From positions 434,001 through 498,000 of the forward strand of contig CAVWTN010000001.1 of assembly GCA_963757945.1 (NCBI GenBank): a stretch of DNA of 64,000 nt, written 5' to 3'. Positions 39,129 to 47,010 of this stretch are shown here, piece by piece. The notes beneath the pieces are model-generated. The model had not been told where the DNA came from, made no database searches, and was given only the letters and a program-made list of their open reading frames with translations. The translations under genes were made by a program, and so were the position numbers. Each line of letters begins with the position of its first letter. Position 1 is the stretch's first letter. This stretch comes from CAVWTN01 sp963757945. GTDB taxonomy: Bacteria; Vulcanimicrobiota; Vulcanimicrobiia; Vulcanimicrobiales; Vulcanimicrobiaceae.

Positions 39129-40052
39129 ATGACCACCGTCAAAGCACGCGTCGGGATCCTTGGGGCGGGCGCCATGGGCACGCTCTTCGCGTATCTGCTC
39201 GCAGACGAGTACGATGTGACGCTCGTCGATATTCGCGGCGACTTGGTCGAGACGATCGGCGAGCAAGGCGTGATCGTCGACGAGCTGCCGCCGCGACACG
39301 TGCGCGCGACCTGCGATTCCGCCAAGGCCGTCGCTTGCCAATTCCTGTTCGTCTTCGTCAAGGCGACCGATACGCTGCGCGCCGTGCGGCCCTTCGCCGG
39401 GCAGTTGAATCCCGCGACGCCGATCATTTCGTTGCAGAACGGGCTCGGCAACGAAGAGGCGATCAAGACCGCGCTCGGCGGGAGCGTTCCGCTGGTCCTG
39501 GGCGTGACGACCGAGGCCTGCGTCTCGACGGGGCACGGCCGGTCGCATCGCCTCGGCATCGGCACGACCGTGCTCGGCTCGGCGGGCGCCTCACCCGCGA
39601 CTTTGCAATCCGTCAGCGCGCTGCTGGGCGGCATCGGCCTCGCCGCGCGCACCGTTTACGACATCCGTCCGCACCTGTGGGGAAAGCTGCTCGCGAACGC
39701 GGCGATCAACCCGATCGCGGCCCTGCTCGACAGCAAGAATGCGGTCATCCCGGCGACGCCCGATGCCGCGGAGCTGGCGCGCGCGATCGCTTACGAGGGC
39801 GCGGCGGTTGCGAAGGCGCTGAAGATCAGCCTGCCGTTTACGGACGCGTGGGAATACGTGAAAGGCGTCATCGCCTCGAGTGCGGACGGCCGCAACTCGA
39901 TGACGATCGATCTCGCCGCGCGCCGCAGGACGGAGATCGACTACATCAACGGCGCGATCGTCGCGGCGGGCCGCCGAACGGGCGTCCCCACGCCGTACAA
40001 TGAGGCGCTCTGGCGCATCATCAAAGCGCGCGAGCACGTGGCCGCGGAGTAG
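39129..40052 (+). CDS. panE: 2-dehydropantoate 2-reductase
   Basis: A 307-residue ketopantoate reductase. The NADPH-binding GILGAGAMG (residues 9-17), the catalytic Lys in LWGKLLANAAINP, and Glu in RTEIDYINGAI are all in place. It reduces 2-dehydropantoate to pantoate for coenzyme A. It begins directly after the rhomboid stop. The broader ApbA/PanE family includes enzymes for other 2-oxo substrates. Confidence 0.87.
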   Translation: MTTVKARVGILGAGAMGTLFAYLLADEYDVTLVDIRGDLVETIGEQGVIVDELPPRHVRATCDSAKAVACQFLFVFVKATDTLRAVRPFAGQLNPATPIISLQNGLGNEEAIKTALGGSVPLVLGVTTEACVSTGHGRSHRLGIGTTVLGSAGASPATLQSVSALLGGIGLAARTVYDIRPHLWGKLLANAAINPIAALLDSKNAVIPATPDAAELARAIAYEGAAVAKALKISLPFTDAWEYVKGVIASSADGRNSMTIDLAARRRTEIDYINGAIVAAGRRTGVPTPYNEALWRIIKAREHVAAE

Positions 40053-40061
40053 TCTGCGTCG

Positions 40062-40169
40062 TCAGTGCAGGCGGATCGCGCCCGTCAGGACCAGGAGTAC
40101 GAGCGTGCCGATCGCCGAAATCGCAAGCGAGATCAGGCAGCCCGTGCGATTGCTGAAGAAGATGAACAC
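40062..40169 (-). CDS. 35-residue single-span membrane protein
   Basis: GTG at 40169 opens 35 codons, four bases after the squalene-synthase-like gene stop. A short FIFFSNRTGC start precedes one hydrophobic helix (LISLAISAIGTLVLLVLTGA, about residues 12-31), ending RLH. Position and composition suggest a real membrane mini-protein co-translated with the isoprenoid enzyme. Not recognised. Confidence 0.5.
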   Translation of the reverse strand: MFIFFSNRTGCLISLAISAIGTLVLLVLTGAIRLH

Positions 40170-40173
40170 GTGC

Positions 40174-41265
40174 TCAGCTCGGAGCGGGCGCGAAACCTAA
40201 GCTGAACGGCGAGCGGCCCGTCTTCGCGACGAGCCAGCGCGTCGCTCGATTGCTGACGGTCGTCAGCGAGCCCGCGAGCAGCAGCGAGCGGACCTCGTGA
40301 CGCGAGATCTTGATGCCTCCGCCCGGCACCAGCATCGCGGTGGAACGCTCGATCTCGCGCAGGGTCGCGACCGCGAGCAGGATCGGCAACAGGCAGAAGA
40401 GCCGGATGAAGAAGGCCCCGCGCGGGATCGTCGTGATGTAATCGAGCGAGAGCCGCAGATCTTCTTTCGCAACGCCGACGAGGTCCATGATCGCGAGATG
40501 ATTTTGCGCGATGCGATCGCCGCGCAGAATCGTTTGGTGGCTGCTGCCGCGAACGCGCAGCAAGTCTTCGGGAACGAACGCCGCGTTCTCGTGCTCGATG
40601 TCCCAAGCGATGTCTTTGAGGATGTTGACCGTCTGCAGCGCTTCGCCGAACGCCTCGCAATGCACGAGCAGCCGGCGGTAGGTCGGCGTCTTGACGAGCG
40701 GCGAGTGCACGTGCCAGAGGTCGGTCAGCAGATGGCCGACCGTCCCCGCGACGAAATAGCAGTAGCGCCGGTACTGCTCCATCGTCTGGATCCTGATCCC
40801 ATCGGGGAACCGTCCGACGAACTCCGCCATCCCGCTCGCGAGCTCGCGCGTCCAGCGCGCGACGACCGCGGCGCTGGGCGCTGGGAGGCTGCGCCACATG
40901 CGAAACACCTGATCGGTCCCGGCGAGGAGCTCGAGATACGCCTGGTCGCCGTGAACGCCCGCGGCATCGGCCGCGAACGTCGCGGCGAGCGAGGGATCGT
41001 CGAAGCAGGCGCAAAAACGGCGCAGCAACTCTTGGCGGCGCTCGGCCGGGAGCGCGCCGTCGTCCTCGATCGTGTCGGCGATGCGGCACAACAGATAGCC
41101 CGTGAGGACGGCGCGCCGCAGCGTACCGGGCAAGAGTTTGATCCCGATCGCGAACGTGCGCGAGACCCGCCCGATCAGCCCCATTCCGAAGGCGAACGCA
41201 GCCCGCTCGTCTTGCACCGCGCCGGCGTTGATCTGCACGGGGCCAGCGTTGCCCGCCGGTCGCAT
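40174..41265 (-). CDS. squalene/phytoene synthase family protein, squalene-synthase type
   Basis: A 363-residue trans-isoprenyl diphosphate synthase. The first Asp-rich motif is DTIEDD (64-69) and the second lies in VNILKDIAWD. SRTFAIGIKLLPGTLRRA, RYCYFVAGTVGHLLTDLW and FGEALQTVNILKD resemble the FDFT1-like squalene synthases more than HpnC/HpnD. It would join two farnesyl diphosphates. The C-terminal region after LFCLLPILLAVATL is hydrophobic. A second, clearly related gene occurs at 63190. Its ATG lies 20 bp from a divergent small membrane protein gene. Confidence 0.82.
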   Translation of the reverse strand: MRPAGNAGPVQINAGAVQDERAAFAFGMGLIGRVSRTFAIGIKLLPGTLRRAVLTGYLLCRIADTIEDDGALPAERRQELLRRFCACFDDPSLAATFAADAAGVHGDQAYLELLAGTDQVFRMWRSLPAPSAAVVARWTRELASGMAEFVGRFPDGIRIQTMEQYRRYCYFVAGTVGHLLTDLWHVHSPLVKTPTYRRLLVHCEAFGEALQTVNILKDIAWDIEHENAAFVPEDLLRVRGSSHQTILRGDRIAQNHLAIMDLVGVAKEDLRLSLDYITTIPRGAFFIRLFCLLPILLAVATLREIERSTAMLVPGGGIKISRHEVRSLLLAGSLTTVSNRATRWLVAKTGRSPFSLGFAPAPS

Positions 41266-41285
41266 GAGGTCCTGGCGAGGTCACC

Positions 41286-41465
41286 GTGCGGACGCCGCCG
41301 TTTTCTGTCGATACCTACGGCATGGTCGAGTACAGCATGGCGCTGGACAAAGGCTTCCAATTCGGATCGATGCACGGCCCCGCTTGGGTTCCCATCGGCA
41401 TAGGCGTCGTCGCGCTCATCGTCGTCTGGAAGATCATCGGCGGGTTCCTGCGACCCAGCTCCTAG
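41286..41465 (+). CDS. 59-residue single-span membrane protein
   Basis: GTG at 41286 follows GCGAGG by five bases and opens 59 codons. Residues 1-33 are polar with two Met-rich aromatic stretches (YGMVEYSMALDKGFQFG); residues 34-53 are one membrane helix (WVPIGIGVVALIVVWKIIGG). Divergent from the squalene-synthase-like gene and convergent with the recombinase gene. Not recognised. Confidence 0.6.
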   Translation: MRTPPFSVDTYGMVEYSMALDKGFQFGSMHGPAWVPIGIGVVALIVVWKIIGGFLRPSS

Positions 41466-41467
41466 CC

Positions 41468-42394
41468 TCAGCGATCCTCGCGGTCGTCGCGCGGGTGCGC
41501 GTCGTCGTACGTGCGCCGCATGTGCTCCAGCGAGACGTTCGTGTAGATCTGCGTGGTCGCGAGGCTCTCGTGACCGAGGAGTTCTTTGATCGTCATCAGA
41601 TCCGCGCCGCCTTCGAGCAAATGCGTGGCGAACGAGTGCCGCATCACGTGCGGCGTCGCGTGCAGGGCGATCCCGCTGAGATCGGCGTAGAGGCGGAACA
41701 CCTTGCCCGCCTGATTCGCGCTCAAGCGGGTCCCGCGCTCGCTTAGGAACACCGCGTCATCCGCGCTGCGCGGGCGCACGCCCAGATACGCCTGCAGCGC
41801 GTCGGCCGCGGCATGATTGAAGAGCACGATGCGCTCTTTGTTCCCCTTGCCGATGACGCGCATCGACCGCCGCGCGATGTCGACGTCGCCCAGATCGAGC
41901 CCGATCAGCTCCGCGCGCCGGATCCCCGACGCGTAGAGCAGTTCGAGCATCGCCACGTCCCGCAAGCGCAACTGGTCGCTGCGGCCCGCGATCCGCGTGC
42001 GCAAGAGCCGCGCCACGTCGTTCTCGGCCAGGACCTTCGGGAGGCGTTTCTCGGCTTTGGGCGGGGCCACGTCGAGGGCGGGATTATCTGCCCGGCGGCC
42101 TTCACGGCGCTGGAGTCCGAAGTAGGCCCGCAGCGCGAACAGCTTGCGGCGCACGGCAACGGCCTTGAACTTGCGCGGCCCCATCAGGTCCATGATGAAC
42201 CGGCGGATATCCGAGGCGGTCACGTTGGCGAGCCGGGCCGTCGCATCGGCCGCGCCCGCCGGCGCGCCGAGAAAGCGCGCGAACGACTCCGCATCGCGGG
42301 CGTACTCGTCGGCCGTGCGGCTCGAGAGGCCGCGCTCCAGATTCAGGTACGCCATGAATTCCCCGAGGCCGGGGTCCGCCGGCACATAGCTCAC
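41468..42394 (-). CDS. XerC/XerD-like tyrosine recombinase
   Basis: A 308-residue site-specific recombinase with the full catalytic set: Arg159 (SGIRRAEL), Lys183 (GKGNKER), His249/Arg252 (PHVMRHSF), His275 (LLGHES) and Tyr284 (QIYTNV). The N-terminal SAM-like core-binding domain covers residues 8-95. Length and motifs fit a chromosomal XerC/XerD that resolves dimers at dif rather than a phage integrase. No dif-like site was recognised nearby. Confidence 0.9.
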   Translation of the reverse strand: MSYVPADPGLGEFMAYLNLERGLSSRTADEYARDAESFARFLGAPAGAADATARLANVTASDIRRFIMDLMGPRKFKAVAVRRKLFALRAYFGLQRREGRRADNPALDVAPPKAEKRLPKVLAENDVARLLRTRIAGRSDQLRLRDVAMLELLYASGIRRAELIGLDLGDVDIARRSMRVIGKGNKERIVLFNHAAADALQAYLGVRPRSADDAVFLSERGTRLSANQAGKVFRLYADLSGIALHATPHVMRHSFATHLLEGGADLMTIKELLGHESLATTQIYTNVSLEHMRRTYDDAHPRDDREDR

Positions 42395-42550
42395 CGCGCG
42401 AGCAGCCTCCCCGCGCTCGAAGCCCGGATCCGCCCCCGAGTCCGCCGCGTCGGCCGTCGTGCCTGCCGCCGGACCTGCCCCGCCGCCTCAAACTCCCGCG
42501 CCCGCCGTGTCAACCGCGACCATCGCCCAAACTCAGGGTGCCAAATCATA

Positions 42551-42619
42551 GTTTGAGTGCTTCGCCGCGCCCGATCGCAGGCCCTGCCCGCTCCCAGCCC
42601 TGCGGCGAAGCACTCAAAC
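42551..42619. repeat. 18-bp perfect inverted repeat
   Basis: GTTTGAGTGCTTCGCCGC at 42551-42568 pairs with GCGGCGAAGCACTCAAAC at 42602-42619, leaving a 33-base interior. The right arm recurs at 42760-42777 in the second tandem copy. This could fold as one strong RNA or cruciform hairpin. Confidence 0.85.
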
Positions 42620-42891
42620 GATATAGGCCTGTGCTGGGCCACGCTGGGTGGCTGGGGGGGGGCGCTTCGCTGCCCCCTTCTTGATTGCGGGGATAGGGTG
42701 GCTGGATGTTGCGCTGAGGTACTCGGCGGACGAAGGCGGCCCTGCCCGCTCGCAGCCCTGCGGCGAAGCACTCAAACGATATGGGCCTGTGCTGGGCCAT
42801 GCTGGGTGGCTGGGGGGCGCTTCGCTGCCCCTTCTTGATTGCGGGGAGGGGGTGGCTAGATGTTGCGCTGGTACTCCGCGGACGAAAGCGG
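42581..42891. repeat. two tandem copies of a ~158-bp repeat
   Basis: Copy 1 (42581-42738, 158 bp) and copy 2 (42739-42891, 153 bp) are about 92% identical by eye, differing by a few substitutions and small G/C-run indels. Each contains the GCGGCGAAGCACTCAAAC arm, a GCTGGGTGGCTGGGG run and TTCTTGATTGCGGGG. No convincing gene is present in 42395-42950; open frames here are repeat by-products. It lies beside the IS110 transposase. Confidence 0.85.
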
Positions 42892-42906
42892 GAAGCTCGA
42901 GGCATC

Positions 42907-42935
42907 CTGGGCTTGTCGTTCTTCGACAAGCCCAG
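42907..42935. repeat. 12-bp perfect hairpin related to the TCGACAAGC repeat
   Basis: CTGGGCTTGTCG / CGACAAGCCCAG around TTCTT, 15 bp from the IS110 transposase stop. The TTCGACAAGC core is shared with the repeat at 15753. May act as a bidirectional terminator. Confidence 0.65.
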
Positions 42936-42950
42936 ATTCCGTCTGACTCG

Positions 42951-43907
42951 TCAAGCCTGGGGTAGGGCTTCGAAGGGCTTCCCGGACTTGAGGACGCCGT
43001 AGGCGAGGACGAGCAGGCGGCGCATCACGGCCACGATGATCTGCTTGGGCCGCTTCCCGTTCGCGCGGAGGCGGCCCGCGAAGGCAGAGAGGATGGGATT
43101 GCAACGCATGGCCACGATCGCCGGCATATAGAGAACCCGGCGCACATGCGCATTACCGGCCTTTGACACCCACGATGCCGAAACCGAAGTGCCGGAGCGG
43201 AGCTCACGCGGGCAAAGCCCGACGAATGCGGCGACCGCTTTCCCGCTACGAAACTCCGTGAGATTGGGCAACTCGCCGAGCAGCGTCGTCGCTACCCGTT
43301 CGCCGATTCCGGGGATCGACTCCAGAAGCGCGCGGTTCCCACGCAGCGTCGGGTCTTGGTCGATCGTGTCGTCGATCTCCTCATCGATCTCGCTGATCTG
43401 CCGCGAAAGAAAAGCGATCGTCGTCTCGATCGATGTGCTCACTTCATCCACGCCGGGGCCTTGCAGCCGATTCTCCTCTTGCACGCGCATCTCAATGAGG
43501 GCGGCGCGGCGGCGCCCTAAACGCTGCAAACGCCGCTCTGACGGGCTCGGAGGCTCCCACAGCCGCGGCTTCATCGCAAGGCAGTAACGGGCAATGAGAG
43601 CGGCATCGGCCTTGTCGGTTTTCGTCCGCGAAAGCTCGCTCTGCCCGAAGCCTTTGATGGCCATCGGATTCACGATACTCACCACGTGCCCGCGCTCGGC
43701 GAGGAAGATCCCGAGCTCCTCACTCCAGCCGCCGGTCGCCTCCAGGCATGCGTGGACCTTCGCGACCTTGCAGTTCTTCAGCCAACCGGCGAGCCGTTCG
43801 AAGCCCTTCTGCGAATTCGGAAAGCTATTCTTGCGCGAGCGACCATCGAAGAGCAATGAACAGTGGAAGTCGGCCTTGCCGACGTCGATGCCAAGAACTG
43901 ATTCCAT
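42951..43907 (-). CDS. IS110-family transposase
   Basis: A 318-residue IS110 transposase with a RuvC-like DEDD N-terminal domain (GIDVGKADFH at 5-14, CLEATGGW near 54, TKTDKADAALIARY near 95) and the Transposase_20 C-terminal domain (IPGIGERVATTLLGEL; SGTSVSASWVSKAGNAHVRR). The catalytic Ser region is intact and there is no frameshift. IS110 elements lack terminal inverted repeats, so the borders were not fixed. Family members use a structured bridge RNA from a non-coding end to choose targets. Confidence 0.92.
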   Translation of the reverse strand: MESVLGIDVGKADFHCSLLFDGRSRKNSFPNSQKGFERLAGWLKNCKVAKVHACLEATGGWSEELGIFLAERGHVVSIVNPMAIKGFGQSELSRTKTDKADAALIARYCLAMKPRLWEPPSPSERRLQRLGRRRAALIEMRVQEENRLQGPGVDEVSTSIETTIAFLSRQISEIDEEIDDTIDQDPTLRGNRALLESIPGIGERVATTLLGELPNLTEFRSGKAVAAFVGLCPRELRSGTSVSASWVSKAGNAHVRRVLYMPAIVAMRCNPILSAFAGRLRANGKRPKQIIVAVMRRLLVLAYGVLKSGKPFEALPQA

Positions 43908-44036
43908 GATGCCCTTTCAAAAAGCATCGGCGGTAGCAAAGTGACCTCCCTGACAATATGCGGGCTCATGCCGTCGGCAGGCCCTAGATTCCGTCCGGTC
44001 GGCTACCGCCGCCGCGTCGGGCACCTATCTGGGCTA

Positions 44037-44099
44037 CGGGCTCGGAAGCCCGAGGGTGACACGGTGTCACCGACGCGGAGGCCCGGGTCTTCGACCCGG
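44037..44099. ncRNA. hairpin-rich region upstream of the IS110 transposase (bridge RNA candidate)
   Basis: Three perfect hairpins lie in 63 bases: CGGGCT/AGCCCG (44037-44052), GGTGACAC/GTGTCACC around one G (44055-44071) and CCGGGTC/GACCCGG (44083-44099). They sit 130-190 bp from the transposase start, within the 340-bp non-coding gap 43908-44247. In the IS110 group the bridge RNA is encoded at this side. Position and structure fit, but the binding loops were not mapped; the rest of the gap shows no gene. Confidence 0.35.
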
Positions 44100-44247
44100 A
44101 TCACCGGGAACACCCGGCGGCGCCAAGATATCAGGATGACGAGCGATAGGTAGGCGGCGGTTGAATTGCCTCGGCCGTGTTGCCGATACACGTTTCATAG
44201 GCACCGCGCCGCGGTGTGTGAGCTGCGGCGTCTCGTTAGGAGAGTAC

Positions 44248-45525
44248 GTGCAGGGAGTAGCAGAGAAAATCGCGCCGACCGTTCTCTATGGGCAGCGTTC
44301 GCGCGTGATTCCGGGGGCGAACGGCGCGATGCAGTTTGTCTCGGAGCCGGTGTATCTCTCGGCGGAGGACTTCTGCCGGCATACGCTGATCCTCGGGTCG
44401 TCGGGCTCCGGCAAGACGACGCGGGCGTTCAATCCGATTCTGCTGGATGCACTGACGAAGTTTGAAGCCGGGGGGCTCGTGCTCGCGGCGAAGCCTGAGG
44501 GCGTGCGGGAGGCCGTCGAGATCTGCCGGCGGGCGAAGCGTGAGTTCGTGCTCGTGCAGCCGGGGACGGACGCGGGGATCGACCTGTTCACCGGGAGCCC
44601 GGACGTCGATTCGATGTACCTGCGCGACCTCTTCGGACGCTGCGGCGCCGAGATGAAGCCCTGGGTCGATGCGGCGGTCGCGCGCATGAAGAACGCGTTC
44701 GTCATGCTGAACACGGCGGGGCCGCAGTATTACACCTTTGACAACCTCGCCAAGTACCTCTTCGACGAGAGCTATGCGAACGATCTGCGCATCTATTCGC
44801 TGACGAAGCTGCGCCAGGTGCGCGAGGACTCGGCGGAGGCTTGGACGATTCGGGAATCCGTCGATTACGAGGACAAGCGCTACCGGAACTTCCCCGAGCA
44901 GACGAAAGCGTCGATCTCCTTCGCCTGCGCGCAGCTGCTCGATCCGCTGCGCGAGTTCTACATCGTCAAGACCTTCGCCAAGCCCAAGTCCTTCATCTCG
45001 ATCAATGAAGTCTTCAACGGGCTCGTCATCATCTTGCACGTCCCGCGAATCCGCTACGAACGCGCGGCGCAAGCGATCTACACGCTCGCGAAACGGCGCT
45101 TCTTCAGCGCGGTCGAGAACCGCCGCGGCGACCCGATGCTCGATCAGGACCGGCTCGTGGTCTTCGGCGCGGACGAGTATCAGTTGTGCATCTCCGAGAC
45201 CGACGTCGCCTCGCTTGGAATCGTGCGCTCGAGCCGCTGCGCCGTGCTTGCGGCGACGCAGGGGATATCCTCGCTGCTCTCCGTGCTCGAGAAGGATCTC
45301 GTCGCCACGGCCGTGCAGAATTTCTCGCAAAAGCTGCTCTTCAAGACCGACGACATTCCGACGCTCAATGCGTTCAACGAGGTCCTGGGCTTCCGGGACG
45401 GCGCGCGCTCGATCTCCGCGAAATCGGTGTTCGACATGAACCGCAATCAGGCGCTCTGCCACATCACGGCCGGGGACAAGACGATCGACGAAGTCCTCAC
45501 GATGCAGCCGCTCTTCATCGACTGA
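44248..45525 (+). CDS. VirD4/TraG-like coupling-protein ATPase, solitary
   Basis: A 425-residue ATPase. Walker A is GSSGSGKT (50-57), Walker B-like LVVFGADEYQ near 303-312, and VLAATQGISSLLSVL is the VirD4/TraD-type sensor Gln motif. The order matches the type IV coupling protein / TraM-recognition superfamily. There is no N-terminal membrane anchor and no relaxase or secretion genes nearby. GTG at 44248 with TAGGAGAG upstream. It might be a remnant of a conjugative element or a stand-alone DNA pump. Confidence 0.75.
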   Translation: MQGVAEKIAPTVLYGQRSRVIPGANGAMQFVSEPVYLSAEDFCRHTLILGSSGSGKTTRAFNPILLDALTKFEAGGLVLAAKPEGVREAVEICRRAKREFVLVQPGTDAGIDLFTGSPDVDSMYLRDLFGRCGAEMKPWVDAAVARMKNAFVMLNTAGPQYYTFDNLAKYLFDESYANDLRIYSLTKLRQVREDSAEAWTIRESVDYEDKRYRNFPEQTKASISFACAQLLDPLREFYIVKTFAKPKSFISINEVFNGLVIILHVPRIRYERAAQAIYTLAKRRFFSAVENRRGDPMLDQDRLVVFGADEYQLCISETDVASLGIVRSSRCAVLAATQGISSLLSVLEKDLVATAVQNFSQKLLFKTDDIPTLNAFNEVLGFRDGARSISAKSVFDMNRNQALCHITAGDKTIDEVLTMQPLFID

Positions 45526-45634
45526 CGGCTGCGCGAAAACGCGCCCCGCTCGGGCGCAGGGCCCGCGGCGGGGGCGCGGAAGGTTTCGACCGGTTGCTTC
45601 CCTTTATTGACGCTTGCTCGCTGGAGGTGGGTTC

Positions 45635-46528
45635 GTGAACTGTCCGACTTGCCAATCCCAAATTGCCGACGGCGCGAGATTTTGCGCCACCTGCGGCGCA
45701 CCGGCGCCGCAAGCCACGCAAGTCGGCGCGTACACGGAGCCCGTCCCCGAGACGAGCAACCCGAAGGATCCGATCACGCTGGGCGATCTGACGATCAAGA
45801 TCGAGGGCGAACTCGTGCCGGTCGTCGACGTCGAACTCGGGCGGCAACAGACGGTGTATTTCGAGCACCACATCCTGCTCTGGAAGCAGCCGAACGTGAC
45901 GCTCGGCTTCATGAACCTGCAGAACGCCGGCAAGCGCTTCTTCGCCGGCTTGCAGATCTTCATTTCGACGGCGCAAGGCCCGGGCAACATCGCGTTCTCG
46001 CGCGAGGCGCCGGGACAGATCGTCGCGCTGCGCCTGCGGCCGGGCCAATCGGTCGACGTGCGCGAGCATCAGTTCTTGCTCGCCTCCAGCAACGTCAATT
46101 ACGACTTCTTCTGGCAACAGGGCCTCGCGAACATCATGTTCTCGCGCGCGGGCCTCTTCATCGACCGCTTTACCGCGCAAAGCGGTGAGGGGATCGTTCT
46201 GCTCCACGGCTACGGCAACGTCTTTGAAAAGACGCTCGGGCCCGGCGAAGCGATCGACGTCGAGCCCGGCGCCTGGCTCTGGAAAGACAGCAGCGTGCGC
46301 ATGGACACGATCTCCGTGTTGCAATCCGGCGGCGGCGGCGGGTTCCTCGGGGCGCTGGGCGCGCTGGTCGGCGGCGCATCGATCATGATGAACCGGCTGA
46401 TCGGCCCCGGACGCGTCGGCTTCCAATCGATGACCTATCACGAACCCGCGACCGAAGGCGCGGCGCAAGCGGGCGGACAGAGCAACATCGGCAACGTCTT
46501 CGGGTCGCTGTTCAACCCGAAGCAGTAA
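45635..46528 (+). CDS. zinc-ribbon protein with AIM24-like domain
   Basis: A 297-residue protein. The N-terminal zinc ribbon has CPTC and CATC (residues about 3-23). A linker leads to an AIM24/TIGR00266-type beta domain (FAGLQIFISTAQGPGNIAFSR; LHGYGNVFEKTLGPGEAIDVEPGAWLWKD) and a short glycine-rich tail with one hydrophobic patch. AIM24-like proteins are membrane-associated with unclear roles. GTG start with GGAGGTGG upstream. 109 bp after the VirD4-like gene on the same strand. Confidence 0.78.
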   Translation: MNCPTCQSQIADGARFCATCGAPAPQATQVGAYTEPVPETSNPKDPITLGDLTIKIEGELVPVVDVELGRQQTVYFEHHILLWKQPNVTLGFMNLQNAGKRFFAGLQIFISTAQGPGNIAFSREAPGQIVALRLRPGQSVDVREHQFLLASSNVNYDFFWQQGLANIMFSRAGLFIDRFTAQSGEGIVLLHGYGNVFEKTLGPGEAIDVEPGAWLWKDSSVRMDTISVLQSGGGGGFLGALGALVGGASIMMNRLIGPGRVGFQSMTYHEPATEGAAQAGGQSNIGNVFGSLFNPKQ

Positions 46529-47000
46529 GCTCGGCCAGGCGCAGCACGGTGTTCCAATTGCGGGCCGTGCCGCGCACGCCGAGCGCCCGTTCCAAGCGCG
46601 CGTTCGTCAGGCGCGAACCGCCGATCCCTTCCGGATAGACGATGTACGCATGCAGGCGACCGGCGCGGGCACGCTCAGGTCCCGCGACGGCCGCTTGCAA
46701 CGCGGCGGCCGCGCCGTCGCCGGGCTCGGTCTTGAGAAACATCACGACGAATCCCGCCGGGTTGCGCGTCGCCTCGGCGGGGAACGGATTGCCGGCAACG
46801 ACCTCCGCGAGGTCGGCCGCCGCGCGCACGATGACGTCCGTGCGGAGGTCGAGTTCTCGCTCCACCGCGCGCTCGATACGCCGTTCGAGTTCGGCCCGAT
46901 CCTCGTCCGCGCGGCCGCGAAAGACGAGATTGCCGCTCTGAAGCAGCGAGCTCACGTCGCGCAGCCCGATCGCCGTCAGGAGGTCGCGCAACTCCGCCAT
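46512..47000 (-). CDS. DUF1697 family protein
   Basis: 162 residues from the ATG at 47000: MAELRDLLTAIGLRDVSSLLQSGNLVF is the DUF1697 core. The normal family N-terminus (a strand ending ALLRGINVGGRKPLAM) is readable in frame just upstream (47001-47054), but between it and an in-frame TAG at 47067-47069 there is no ATG, GTG or TTG. A CTG at 47054 would give the usual ~180 residues. Function unknown. The 3' end overlaps the AIM24 gene by 17 bp, convergent. Confidence 0.75.
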   Translation of the reverse strand: MAELRDLLTAIGLRDVSSLLQSGNLVFRGRADEDRAELERRIERAVERELDLRTDVIVRAAADLAEVVAGNPFPAEATRNPAGFVVMFLKTEPGDGAAAALQAAVAGPERARAGRLHAYIVYPEGIGGSRLTNARLERALGVRGTARNWNTVLRLAELTASG

Positions 47001-47010
47001 GGCGAGCGGC

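Noticed and set aside
41468..42394. Phage-type integrase marking an island next to the IS110 element
   Set aside because: Length and motifs fit housekeeping XerC/XerD; no att repeats or phage genes were found beside it.
42581..42891. CRISPR array
   Set aside because: Only two long units with no short repeat/spacer alternation and no cas genes. No CRISPR was seen elsewhere in the window.
42391..42950. Several 70-130 codon frames in the tandem repeat region, including repeated AQHRPISFECFAAG-like segments
   Set aside because: They exist only because the DNA is repeated; no ribosome sites and no domain.
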